DNA of 6,727 nucleotides from Firmicutes bacterium UBA6811 (GTDB lineage: Bacteria > Bacillota > SHA-98 > UBA4971). The stretch lies in the NCBI GenBank assembly GCA_002452295.1, contig DKEX01000110.1, forward strand, positions 1 through 6,727. Direction: 5' to 3'. Shown here in pieces: positions 1 to 5,280 of this stretch (within the stretch, counting starts at the first letter, position 1; each line of letters opens with the position of its first letter). The notes under the pieces are model-generated. The model had not been told where the DNA came from and ran no database searches. It was given only the letters and a program-made list of their open reading frames with translations. Position numbers and translations under genes: made by a program.

Positions 1-2
1 TC

Positions 3-248
3 GTGACCCAGACGCACGAGGTCTACGAGAGCTCGAGTAAACTCGGCATCGACCGGCTGAAGACGGACAACGGCACCATCACGTGGCACTTCGCGAAGAT
101 AAGCGGAGCCTGGAAAGCCACCGCGATGACCATTACGTTCGATCCGGTGGTCCAGACCGGCGCCGCCGCGAGGGCCGCGAGGGCGGACCGCTCCGGGCAC
201 TACGGCCTCTTCGGCCGCCTGCCGGGACAGGAAGGCTGGCCTCGTTGA
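3..248 (+). CDS. C-terminal part of an unrecognised protein (cut by window edge)
   Basis: An open frame runs from the left edge to TGA at 246-248. It could begin at GTG 3-5, but no upstream sequence is visible to show a ribosome-binding site, so it is more likely the tail of a gene that starts outside the window. The first 50 or so residues look like real beta-rich protein, with alternating polar and hydrophobic stretches such as TITWHF and ATAMTITFDPVV. The last 30 or so are rich in Ala, Arg and Gly and look like a disordered tail or a run-on past the true end. I recognise no family or motif. It runs in the same direction as the barrel gene at 629 but is separated from it by 380 bases and a strong hairpin, so it is probably a separate transcription unit. 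Confidence 0.4.
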   Translation: MTQTHEVYESSSKLGIDRLKTDNGTITWHFAKISGAWKATAMTITFDPVVQTGAAARAARADRSGHYGLFGRLPGQEGWPR

Positions 249-306
249 ACGGATGCCCTTGAGGCTAGGCGGGAACGGCCCGGGCTCGATCTGATGGACG
301 GGCAGC

Positions 307-336
307 AGGGGGGCAGGCCTCTGGGTCTGCCCCCCT
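307..336 (+). terminator. Strong GC hairpin, possible terminator
   Basis: AGGGGGGCAG (307-316) pairs perfectly with CTGCCCCCCT (327-336) around a 10-base loop. It lies about 60 bases past the stop of the upstream gene, where a terminator would be expected. No T-tract follows (the next bases are CGCCGCAC), so it is not a textbook intrinsic terminator. It could instead be the first helix of the structured region that follows. Confidence 0.45.
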
Positions 337-468
337 CGCCGCACAAAGGTCCCGTGACAGCGGCCCCAGGGCGAGCGGGGAGGCGTCTTTCGCCGTAGGG
401 AGCAACCCTGCGTAGACGTTGGGCGAGAGCCACGGAGCGGTTGCGTCGGGTAGCGGCGACTACCTTAG

Positions 469-607
469 AAGGCTAGTACTCCGTTTCATAACACTGTGTA
501 GGGTATCCGACGGCCAACACGCGGCACGTGCCGCAACAGGCGGCCAAGCGCGGGCTCCGCGCCGAAAAGGCCTACACGAACTTGCGAAACGAAGTACTAG
601 GTACCTT
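469..607 (+). ncRNA. Long imperfect inverted repeat, putative structured leader RNA
   Basis: The arm at 469-502 pairs with the arm at 571-607. AAGG 469-472 pairs with CCTT 604-607, past a 3-base bulge at 601-603. CTAGTACT 473-480 pairs with AGTACTAG 593-600. CGTTTC 482-487 pairs with GAAACG 586-591. TGTGTAGG 495-502 pairs with CCTACACG 571-578, with one G-T pair. Mismatched internal loops separate these helices. Inside lie a perfect 14-base palindrome, GCGGCACGTGCCGC (521-534), and a hairpin with GCGCGG and CCGCGC arms around GCT (548-562). The 3' arm stops 13 bases before the end of the G-rich ribosome-binding region (611-620) of the gene starting at 629, so folding could affect its translation or transcript stability. 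Alternatives are a free-standing small RNA or a decayed element with terminal inverted repeats. The class is not recognised. Confidence 0.45.
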
Positions 608-628
608 GGAAGATCGGGGGCGTCACTG

Positions 629-2569
629 GTGAAGGCACTGAAGTTGCGGTTCTCGACGCTGGGCAAAGCTGTGGGGATCCCTGTCCTGCTCCTCCTTCTG
701 GCCATCGGGACACTGGCCGGCCATGGCCGGGCCGAAGGGACGTCGGGAGCAGAGGAGCCCCAGGCTGATGTCACCTCCGACATATTCCCGCCTGTCATCA
801 CCATCATCTCGCCAGCGAAAGGAGAGGTGGTGGCCACGGGCAAGCCACTCATCGAGGCGGCCTTCGAGGACGCCGGCTCTGGGATAGACGAGAGCACGCT
901 GCACCTCACAGTCGACAGAGCCGACGTCACGTCCGAGGCCACCGTGTCGCCGGGGCTCGCCGGGTCGCTCGTGACGTCTGGCAGGATCACCTACAGGCCC
1001 GTCGTGCCGCTCGCCCGCGGCAGCCATGAGGTCTACTTTGGCGTCCGCGACCGCGCCGGGAACCTCGCCGAGGTGCGCTGGACCTTCGAGGTCGAGCCTT
1101 TCTTTGAAGGCCTCCAGGTAGGGGGCAGGAACACTCTCAAGGTCGAGTGGTACCCGATATCGAAGTCCACGGACACGCTGGACCTCACGGTGCAGGCGAG
1201 GGTCGCCGCCTCCGACGTGCGCCTGCGGCTCCAGGGCAGGGGCACGAACTATCCCGGCGGGACCCCGCTCTATAGCTACAACGACTACAACGCTTACCTG
1301 GACAAGTACTCGATCGAGGTCCGCCACGGTGCGTCGTCAGTAGCCGCAGGCTACGCCTCCATCCCGATCACGTCGGAGATATTCCAGGTGAGCCGCGAGG
1401 TGCGGGGTGTCGTGGCGAGCACTGCGGTCCGCGTCCCGGCGGGACAGCACGACATCTCAGCGTTCTGGGGCGAGATCGCTAGCTCGAGTGGGCTAGGCCT
1501 TTCGGTCTACGACGTGGCGGGCGCCACCGAGCGGTGGAAGGCGAAGAGCGGCCTCGTCCTCGGAGCGACCTACATCTCCATCGGGGGATCTGACGGCTAC
1601 AACATGCTCGGAGCAAGCGGCCAAGCGCGCGTCGGCGGAAGGGCGAACCTCAGCGTCGAGGCGGTGCACGGCGCGTCAAAGGACGGGGAGGAGGCGGGCA
1701 GCGGCGTCTCGGCCCACTTCGACATGGCGTTCGCGTCGTCGTCCCTGGGCCTCGACCTCGCGATGATCCAGGCCGGCTACCCGCTCCCCGGCACGCCGGC
1801 GTCGCTCTCACCGCAAAGGGGCGGAGTGTTGCGCTGTGGAGTGCGGTCAATGGGAAAGGTCCCGGCCAAGGGCGTCCTTACCCTGAACGCGGCCCTCACG
1901 CGCGACAACCTCGACGGCACCGCGCCTTACACGCTGAACCGTGCCAACCTCGCTGCGGCCTACTACTATCCGCTGGCGGCGGGATGGAGCGTGCGCGCGT
2001 CCTACCAGGGCGAGCTCAAGCAAAGCGACGACGAGCCGCGCCGCACCGTGGACTCGGCGTCCGGCACCGCGTCGCTAGGCGTGTCTGGACAGGCCAGCGC
2101 GGGGGCGAGCCGGCTGTCGCTTCACGGGACGTATTCGGTCGGGTCGTCCGAGGATCGCGTCTCGGGCAGGGCGTCGCGTTTGAGCGGGTTCTCGGGGTCG
2201 TGCTCGGCCCCGGTAGGGTCATGGAGCCTCAGCGGCGGATTGGAGATGTCCAGGAAGGAGGCGCTTGATGATGGGACGCGCACGGACTCGGCGGTAGCAA
2301 AGGTGACGGCGAGCGGGCAGATCGTCCCGAAGGTGCTCCAGGGCACGCTCGCTCTCTTCCGGACGGCGAGCGACAGCTTCAAGGAGCCGTCGGGTGCGCC
2401 CGTCCAGCGCAAGACCGAAGCCGGGCTCGAGACAACGCTCCGCCTGGCCATCGGGAAGTCGTCAACCGTGGCCGTCGTCTTCAAGAACTCATGGTGGACT
2501 CAAGAGGACGCAACGTTCAAGGAGGGCCAGAACCGCACGCTCAATCTGGAGTGGGTGCTGGCGTTTTGA
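629..2569 (+). CDS. Exported Ig-like domain protein with outer-membrane beta-barrel-like C-terminal region
   Basis: This encodes 646 residues from GTG 629, chosen because a clear signal peptide begins there: basic residues 2-13 (KALKLRFSTLGK), hydrophobic core 14-31, and a likely cleavage after GRA (33-35). A G-rich site (GGGGG, 616-620) precedes the start by 8 bases. Residues 55-156 form an Ig-like domain with the hallmarks DAGSGID, VDRADVT, ITYRP and VRDRAGNLAEVRWTFEV. Residues 160-646 consist of amphipathic strands separated by turns rich in Gly, Asp and Ser, for example TLKVEWYPI, YSIEVRHGASSVAAGYASI and LTLNAALTRDN. The end, TLNLEWVLAF, has a terminal Phe with hydrophobic residues at -3, -5, -7 and -9, which is the classical signal read by the barrel assembly machinery. 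I infer an outer-membrane protein with a periplasmic or surface Ig domain. Its substrate is unknown. The gene converges on the toxin gene 27 bases downstream. Confidence 0.75.
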   Translation: MKALKLRFSTLGKAVGIPVLLLLLAIGTLAGHGRAEGTSGAEEPQADVTSDIFPPVITIISPAKGEVVATGKPLIEAAFEDAGSGIDESTLHLTVDRADVTSEATVSPGLAGSLVTSGRITYRPVVPLARGSHEVYFGVRDRAGNLAEVRWTFEVEPFFEGLQVGGRNTLKVEWYPISKSTDTLDLTVQARVAASDVRLRLQGRGTNYPGGTPLYSYNDYNAYLDKYSIEVRHGASSVAAGYASIPITSEIFQVSREVRGVVASTAVRVPAGQHDISAFWGEIASSSGLGLSVYDVAGATERWKAKSGLVLGATYISIGGSDGYNMLGASGQARVGGRANLSVEAVHGASKDGEEAGSGVSAHFDMAFASSSLGLDLAMIQAGYPLPGTPASLSPQRGGVLRCGVRSMGKVPAKGVLTLNAALTRDNLDGTAPYTLNRANLAAAYYYPLAAGWSVRASYQGELKQSDDEPRRTVDSASGTASLGVSGQASAGASRLSLHGTYSVGSSEDRVSGRASRLSGFSGSCSAPVGSWSLSGGLEMSRKEALDDGTRTDSAVAKVTASGQIVPKVLQGTLALFRTASDSFKEPSGAPVQRKTEAGLETTLRLAIGKSSTVAVVFKNSWWTQEDATFKEGQNRTLNLEWVLAF

Positions 2570-2596
2570 ACGGTTCGTTGACGTCTTTGGTCTTGA

Positions 2597-2914
2597 CTAC
2601 GATCCTGACGACGTGCCCCCGTCTGCTTTTCGCGGAGGCCAGACAGAACTGGGTTCCTGGCGTTCCTCCGGGCGGTCCACCAGGCCATGCCTGAGTACCT
2701 GGCGGAACTCAGCCTCATCCCGGAGACCGATGTCCCGCAGCATCCTGTGAAATGTTCCAGTGGGTATGTCCTTGCCCTTCGAATGGGCATGAATCGCTAC
2801 GCGGCGGTACGCTCCGCCCGGGTCCGTTCCTTCCCAGACGGTGCCACCTCTGGTAGGCTTGAGTCCGAGGATGCGGCACACCCGCTCGAAGTCACCAAAA
2901 GAGCATGTCCCCAT
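2597..2914 (-). CDS. HicA-like mRNA interferase toxin, atypical active site
   Basis: This encodes 105 residues from ATG 2914-2912, which overlaps the stop of the upstream antitoxin as TAATG, so translation is probably coupled. No SD lies close by. Residues 5-70 resemble the double-stranded-RNA-binding-like fold of HicA: an N-terminal helix (FGDFERVCRILGLK), a strand pair, RVAIHAHSKGKDIPTGTFHRMLRDIGL matching the family's PvHsgkelkkGTlrsILkqaGl pattern, then DEAEF. Known HicA toxins cleave mRNA using a His in a GSH motif after the first helix. Here the matching stretch reads RGGTVWEG and has no His, so this may be a variant or an inactive copy. The His residues at IHAH remain. The tail from about residue 80 (EERQEPSSVWPPRK onward) is low-complexity, exceeds usual HicA length, and may be a run-on. 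The family call rests on motif recall. Confidence 0.6.
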   Translation of the reverse strand: MGTCSFGDFERVCRILGLKPTRGGTVWEGTDPGGAYRRVAIHAHSKGKDIPTGTFHRMLRDIGLRDEAEFRQVLRHGLVDRPEERQEPSSVWPPRKADGGTSSGS

Positions 2915-3387
2915 TATAGGCCGAGGACCTTTCGAGCTTCATCTCGGGCTGTGGCATGGGCCAGTCGGAGAAGGTACGGATAGTGGCGGCGTCGGTAGGG
3001 TATCTCAAGGAACAAGTCGAGCCGGTCGAGGTAGTCTCGCGCATAGTCGAGGGCCAGGTCGAGCGCCTGTTCCGCCGCGGTGGCCTTGTCGTCGGCCCAC
3101 GTGTAAATCGAGATCTCGTCGAGAAAGACCTGCCATGATTTTGTGGGTTCGTCGTATTCCATCTTGGGCGAGAACCTGTATCCCTCGGCCAGCCATTCCT
3201 CCAGCAGCTGGGTGCTGATGATGGAGGCCCTGCGAGGCCCGGACATTTGAGCGCTCTCACAAATCACCTCCTGCCCCTTCAGCGTGACCTGATCAAACAG
3301 CGACGCAAAACGTGCGGGGACCTCGCTGATGCTCGTCACCGGCACCATTGGCCACATCCCTTCCCCGGAGGAGTCTTTGCGATCCAC
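2914..3387 (-). CDS. Antitoxin of a two-gene toxin-antitoxin operon (Phd-like N-terminus, HicB-like C-terminal half)
   Basis: This encodes 157 residues from GTG 3387-3385, chosen because GAGGTGG (3393-3399 on the plus strand, read in reverse) sits about 6 bases upstream. ATG codons at residues 11 and 14 are alternatives and would start nearer the conserved part. Residues 14-68 (PMVPVTSISEV, then RRASIISTQLLEEWL) look like a Phd/YefM-type module: it begins with an I-S-E/A pattern and ends in a re-used 'S-x-LLEEWL' helix. Residues 69-157 (YRFSPKMEYDEPTKSWQVFLDE, the AAEQALDLALDYARDYLDRLDLFLE helix, IPYRRRHYPYLLRLAHA) resemble a HicB-like strand-helix unit. The layout recalls a Pfam family of Phd-like antitoxins with long C-termini. 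It lies first in the operon, before the toxin. Antitoxins normally bind both toxin and operon promoter, and that role is inferred here. Confidence 0.6.
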   Translation of the reverse strand: MDRKDSSGEGMWPMVPVTSISEVPARFASLFDQVTLKGQEVICESAQMSGPRRASIISTQLLEEWLAEGYRFSPKMEYDEPTKSWQVFLDEISIYTWADDKATAAEQALDLALDYARDYLDRLDLFLEIPYRRRHYPYLLRLAHATARDEARKVLGL

Positions 3388-3401
3388 TGGCTTCCACCTC
3401 G

Positions 3402-3430
3402 ATTATAGCGCAGGCCTGACGCGCTCACAT
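3402..3430 (-). promoter_or_regulatory. Possible promoter of the minus-strand toxin-antitoxin operon
   Basis: On the minus strand a perfect -10 box TATAAT (plus 3402-3407) lies 14 bases before GTG 3387. A weak -35 candidate, ATGTGA (plus 3425-3430), is 17 bases upstream. Transcription would then begin within or just after the SD, which is awkward unless translation can start on a nearly leaderless message. The neighbourhood (3410-3465) is the most AT-rich part of this half of the window, as promoters often are. A slightly more distal promoter using TACTAT is an alternative. Confidence 0.35.
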
Positions 3431-3489
3431 ATAGTACCCACGAGTGAATTAGATAACCCAACTGGGTGGGCGCCACCTCGCAAGGCCCA

Positions 3490-3504
3490 GCCAGCGCCGC
3501 TGGC
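3490..3504. repeat. Short perfect hairpin between amidase relic and toxin-antitoxin operon
   Basis: GCCAGC (3490-3495) and GCTGGC (3499-3504) form 6-bp arms around a 3-base loop, flanked by GC-rich sequence with GGCGCC on each side. It lies just downstream of the stop of the minus-strand amidase relic (3537), where a terminator could sit, but no T-run follows on either strand. Confidence 0.3.
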
Positions 3505-3536
3505 GCCCCTCCTGGCCTGTCCTGCATAGTCGCTCA

Positions 3537-3965
3537 TCACGACGAATTCGCGAGGTATCGGATTATTCCTTCAGAGATCGCTAGGGGTGCTTTCGCCTGG
3601 GGATCCTCGTTTGATGTGAACACGGGTTCCACCAGGTCCGCCGCTGTCCTCGTGTGTCGGAGGACGTAGAAACCCGCACTCTTCACCCCCTTATTGATGA
3701 CGCCTCTCGCACGAATGAAGGACCGGCACATCGCGGTTGCCACAGATGGTCAAGCTCCGACTCGAACCATGTGCGGGCCGTACGCGGTGCGCTCGGCCGC
3801 CAAGCGGTGGCATGACGGCATCATCCCTCAACTCTGGACTTGGCTATCTGTAGCTGCCTTCTCGCTTCGCGGTCCTACAACAGTATGCTTCGATGCCTCG
3901 CCCACCTCGCTGTCGCCAGAGTTGCAGTCGGTCGGCACGAACTTCACCGGACGCTGCCCCGCCGG
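3537..3965 (-). pseudogene. Decayed N-acetylmuramoyl-L-alanine amidase (Amidase_3), distal copy
   Basis: This is a relic of the same gene as the better-kept copy at 4530-5120. Reading right to left, VKFVPTDCNSGDSE matches the zinc-site stretch FVSIHCNSADSD of the other copy, but the metal-binding His is now Asp. A frameshift follows, after which GIEAYCCRTAKREG matches GTEAYYCRTSDAGK. An insert of roughly 110 bases (listed separately) comes next. Then ATAMCRSFIRARG, GVKSAGFYVLRHTR and LVEPVFTSNE match the C-terminal half down to TGA 3537-3539. A block of nine residues present in the other copy (around EEKLLKDDNF) is missing. The N-terminal DPGH half cannot be found. With the frameshift, the insertion, the lost zinc ligand and the missing front, it cannot make an active enzyme. 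Amidase_3 enzymes cut the bond between muramic acid and the first L-alanine in peptidoglycan. Confidence 0.8.
3739..3854. mobile_element. MITE-like insert with terminal inverted repeats
   Basis: The ends GCCACAGATGGTCAAGCTCC (3739-3758) and, on the opposite strand, GCTACAGATAGCCAAGTCC (3854-3836) form imperfect terminal inverted repeats of about 19-20 bases, with a few substitutions and one 1-base gap. They bracket a stretch of about 75 bases that has no counterpart in the intact amidase copy and interrupts the amidase relic between GIEAYCCRT and the ATAM segment. The element carries no gene and holds small internal hairpins such as CCGCCAAGCGG. The size and the paired ends fit a miniature inverted-repeat element or a REP-like unit. 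A clear target-site duplication is not visible, perhaps because the host gene has decayed. Confidence 0.45.
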
Positions 3966-4001
3966 TGGATATTGACATCTTCTGGATTGACATGGTAGGA
4001 T
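3966..4001 (+). promoter_or_regulatory. Promoter with direct repeats upstream of the vapBC-like module
   Basis: A consensus -35 TTGACA (3972-3977) is followed after 18 bases by a -10-like TAGGAT (3996-4001) preceded by TGG, an extended -10 feature. The -35 lies in a repeated motif, TGGATATTGACAT (3966-3978) and TGGATTGACAT (3983-3993), whose copies begin 17 bases apart. Antitoxins of this type usually repress their own operon, and this pair of repeats placed over the promoter is a natural operator candidate. A second TTGACA at 3987-3992 has no -10 at the right distance. Confidence 0.6.
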
Positions 4002-4060
4002 ATGGCTGCCACGCGGGTGAGGAGGAGGAGGCGTGTTAGCATGTGGGTGAGGTGATCACC

Positions 4061-4345
4061 ATGTTTACCGAGATGACCAGCTTGGTGCGGAGGATATGTC
4101 GGCTTCCGGTGGAGGGGCAGATGAGCATCCTGAATTCTCTCAGGGGCAGGCTTGAGGTCCCGGGCACCGGAAGGGTCGGGGAAATGACGAGTGAGGAGAG
4201 ACTGGCCGCTCTCCAAGCCGCTTTCGGTGCGTGGTCTGACGAGGACCATCCTGATCTTGAGACAATTGAGGAGATCCATAAGTGGATCGAAGAGGTCAGG
4301 CATGGGAGTGAAGGGCGCCATACGAGGAGGCATAAAGAGGAGTGA
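4061..4345 (+). CDS. VapB-like antitoxin of a PIN-domain toxin-antitoxin pair
   Basis: This encodes 94 residues from ATG 4061. That start is preferred over GTG 4043 because GAGGTGATC (4050-4058), a near-perfect match to the 16S rRNA 3' end, ends just before it. An N-terminal part (MFTEMTSLVRRICRLPVEGQ), perhaps for dimerisation or DNA binding, is followed by MTSEERLAALQAAFGAWSDE and DHPDLETIEEIHKWIEEVR, an acidic helical region typical of antitoxins that block PIN-domain toxins. The end is basic (RHTRRHKEE). The stop overlaps the GTG of the next gene as GTGA, the usual arrangement of antitoxin first and toxin second. The frame is intact although its toxin partner is truncated, so it could still neutralise a related toxin elsewhere. 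The exact antitoxin subfamily is not certain. Confidence 0.65.
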   Translation: MFTEMTSLVRRICRLPVEGQMSILNSLRGRLEVPGTGRVGEMTSEERLAALQAAFGAWSDEDHPDLETIEEIHKWIEEVRHGSEGRHTRRHKEE

Positions 4346-4509
4346 CCAGGGTTCTCGTGGACTCCGATGTCATCATTGCCAACCTGCGGGGCGACCACAG
4401 GGCCTTTTCGCTTCTGAAGCCTCTCCTGGAAGGCGGCCCCCAACACGAGGCACTTCGAGCTACTCGGAGTCCTTCTCTTCTCGGGCGCAGTATAAGCGCT
4501 GGCATCTGA
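4342..4509 (+). pseudogene. Truncated VapC-like PIN-domain toxin
   Basis: This encodes 55 residues from GTG 4342, overlapping the antitoxin stop by four bases (GTGA). The opening TRVLVDSDVIIANLRGDHRA is a textbook PIN-domain start, with Asp7 as the first metal ligand of the ribonuclease site, followed by a helix (FSLLKPLLEGG). PIN toxins are usually about 125-145 residues with three or four acidic ligands. Here similarity stops after about 33 residues, the rest (RATRSPSLLGRSISAGI) looks out of frame, and TGA follows. Another frame further on reads EVAGAESVTG, which could be a remnant of the second conserved block. Sequence matching the amidase begins near 4560, so the toxin was cut by the junction with that gene or by a frameshift plus deletion. 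It cannot be an active nuclease. Confidence 0.65.
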
Positions 4510-4529
4510 GGTGGCCGGGGCCGAGTCCG

Positions 4530-5120
4530 TCACCGGAGATGCGGCAACCAGCCCAGGAAAGCAGCCGTTCCGTGTTGCCACGCAACGATTCCGTCCGCGA
4601 TTGCCCGCGCCGCCTTTGCCTGAAAGTTGTCGTCTTTCAGCAGCTTCTCTTCATTCTCGTTTGATATGAACGCAAGCTCGACGAGTGCCGCCGGCATCCT
4701 GGTGTGCCTCAGCACATAGAACCCTGCGCTCTTGACGCCCCTGTCGGCAAGGCCGGTCGCGCGGATGAGGGGCCTGTATATCGCGGTCGCCAGCTTCTTT
4801 CCTGCGTCGCTGGTCCTGCAGTAGTACGCTTCGGTGCCGTGAGATGCGTCGCTGTCGGCGGAGTTGCAGTGGATCGACACGAATGCCGCCGCGTCGGCGT
4901 TGTTTGCCCTGTTGACGCGCGTTCTGAGGGATACCGAGGCGTCTTTTGTCCGGGTCATGATCACCTCGACGTTCGTGCCCCGCAGCGCCGCCGCGGCCCT
5001 GGCCGCTACGGCCAGGTTGATGTCAGCCTCGCGCGTGCCCAGGCTGCCCGCGGCACCCGGATCGTCGCCGCCGTGCTAGTGGCCGGGGTCGAGACACACG
5101 ACTGTCTTTTCCCCGAGCGT
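4530..5120 (-). pseudogene. N-acetylmuramoyl-L-alanine amidase (Amidase_3) interrupted by an in-frame TAG
   Basis: The minus strand reads LGEKTVVCLDPGH, TAG (5078-5076), HGGDDPGAAGSLGTREADINL, an AARAAAAL helix, VEVIMTRTKD, RVNRANNADAAAFVSIHCNS, GVKSAGFYVLRHT, PAALVELAFISNENE, AIADGIVAWQ, then TGA at 4532-4530. All four zinc and catalytic residues are kept: His of DPGH, Glu of READ, His of SIHCNS and Glu of LVEL. Removing six bases (TAGCAC) restores the canonical DPGHGGDDPGA, so the stop looks like a small insertion. The start is also doubtful. GGAGGTG lies upstream, but the codon at the right distance is ACG (5120-5118), perhaps a mutated ATG. An in-frame ATG exists at 5222, within the G-tract region. 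About 196 residues would fit a single-domain amidase. The GTG at 4964 could give only a product lacking the first zinc ligands. Such enzymes serve phage lysis or cell-wall turnover. Confidence 0.8.
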
Positions 5121-5187
5121 ATGGCACCACCTCCCCTGATCGCCTGACTGGCTGCTGACCGTCTGCCTCCTCGTGGGACTCTCTGTG

Positions 5188-5273
5188 CCCCTCTGAGCCC
5201 ATCCAAGCCCCCTGAAACCCATAAGACCCCCACCCCCAAGACCCCTGAGCCCCCGTGAGACCCCCTAAGGCCC
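5188..5273 (-). other. Run of about ten G-tracts on the minus strand, potential G-quadruplex
   Basis: On the plus strand this is a series of C-runs of 3-5 bases (for example 5208-5212, 5227-5231, 5233-5237, 5242-5245, 5250-5254, 5261-5265) separated by 1-7 bases, so the minus strand carries about ten G-tracts that meet the G3+N1-7 rule many times over. It lies just upstream of the amidase relic on the strand that would be its mRNA leader, so an RNA quadruplex could form there. The linkers are loosely repetitive (TCTCA, TCTTA, CTCA types), suggesting growth by slippage. No function is shown. Confidence 0.6.
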
Positions 5274-5280
5274 GTGGAAA

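Larger units (their letters stand above)
249..628 (+). other. Gene-free, inverted-repeat-rich leader region
   Basis: This stretch holds no convincing gene. A frame linked to the barrel gene stays open back to TTG 419, but its product before residue 71 looks random and has no ribosome-binding site. Several short helices can be drawn. GCCGC 338-342 pairs with the GCGGC that follows a 17-base loop. CGTCT 384-388 pairs with AGACG 414-418 and encloses a 7-bp stem (394-400 with 406-412, one G-T pair, loop AGCAA). GGTAG 450-454 pairs with CTACC 460-464. The large inverted repeat is listed separately. Such a density of helices just before a gene suggests a structured 5' leader or small RNA. I compared it from memory with cyclic-di-GMP, cobalamin, T-box, ydaO and ykkC riboswitches and with SRP, RNase P and 6S RNAs, and found no good match. 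Confidence 0.4.

Noticed and set aside
340..465. Cyclic-di-GMP or other known riboswitch
   Set aside because: Fragments such as GCGAGAGCCACGG and GGTAGCGG looked suggestive, but the diagnostic GGGCAAACC and GCAAAGCC blocks are absent and the helices do not line up.
419..628. Upstream extension of the barrel gene to TTG 419
   Set aside because: The extra 70 residues look random, there is no ribosome-binding site at 419, and the region is better explained by inverted repeats. A clear signal peptide begins at 629.
623..1327. Long minus-strand frame under the barrel gene
   Set aside because: It is a shadow of the plus-strand gene caused by GC-rich third positions, with low-complexity Arg/Gly/Val composition and no supporting start signal.
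4002..4055. 17-residue upstream reading frame before the antitoxin (MAATRVRRRRRVSMWVR)
   Set aside because: Its ATG lies at the predicted -10 and would be outside or at the very start of the transcript. It is Arg-rich because of a GAG-repeat purine tract.
3944..4581. Minus-strand frames opposite the vapBC-like module
   Set aside because: They overlap a well-supported plus-strand antitoxin with promoter and ribosome-binding site, and show no recognisable motif.
5076..5078. Pyrrolysine codon in the amidase
   Set aside because: Amidase_3 enzymes are not known to use pyrrolysine, and the stop is better explained by a 6-base insertion that breaks the canonical motif. Kept only as a remote option.
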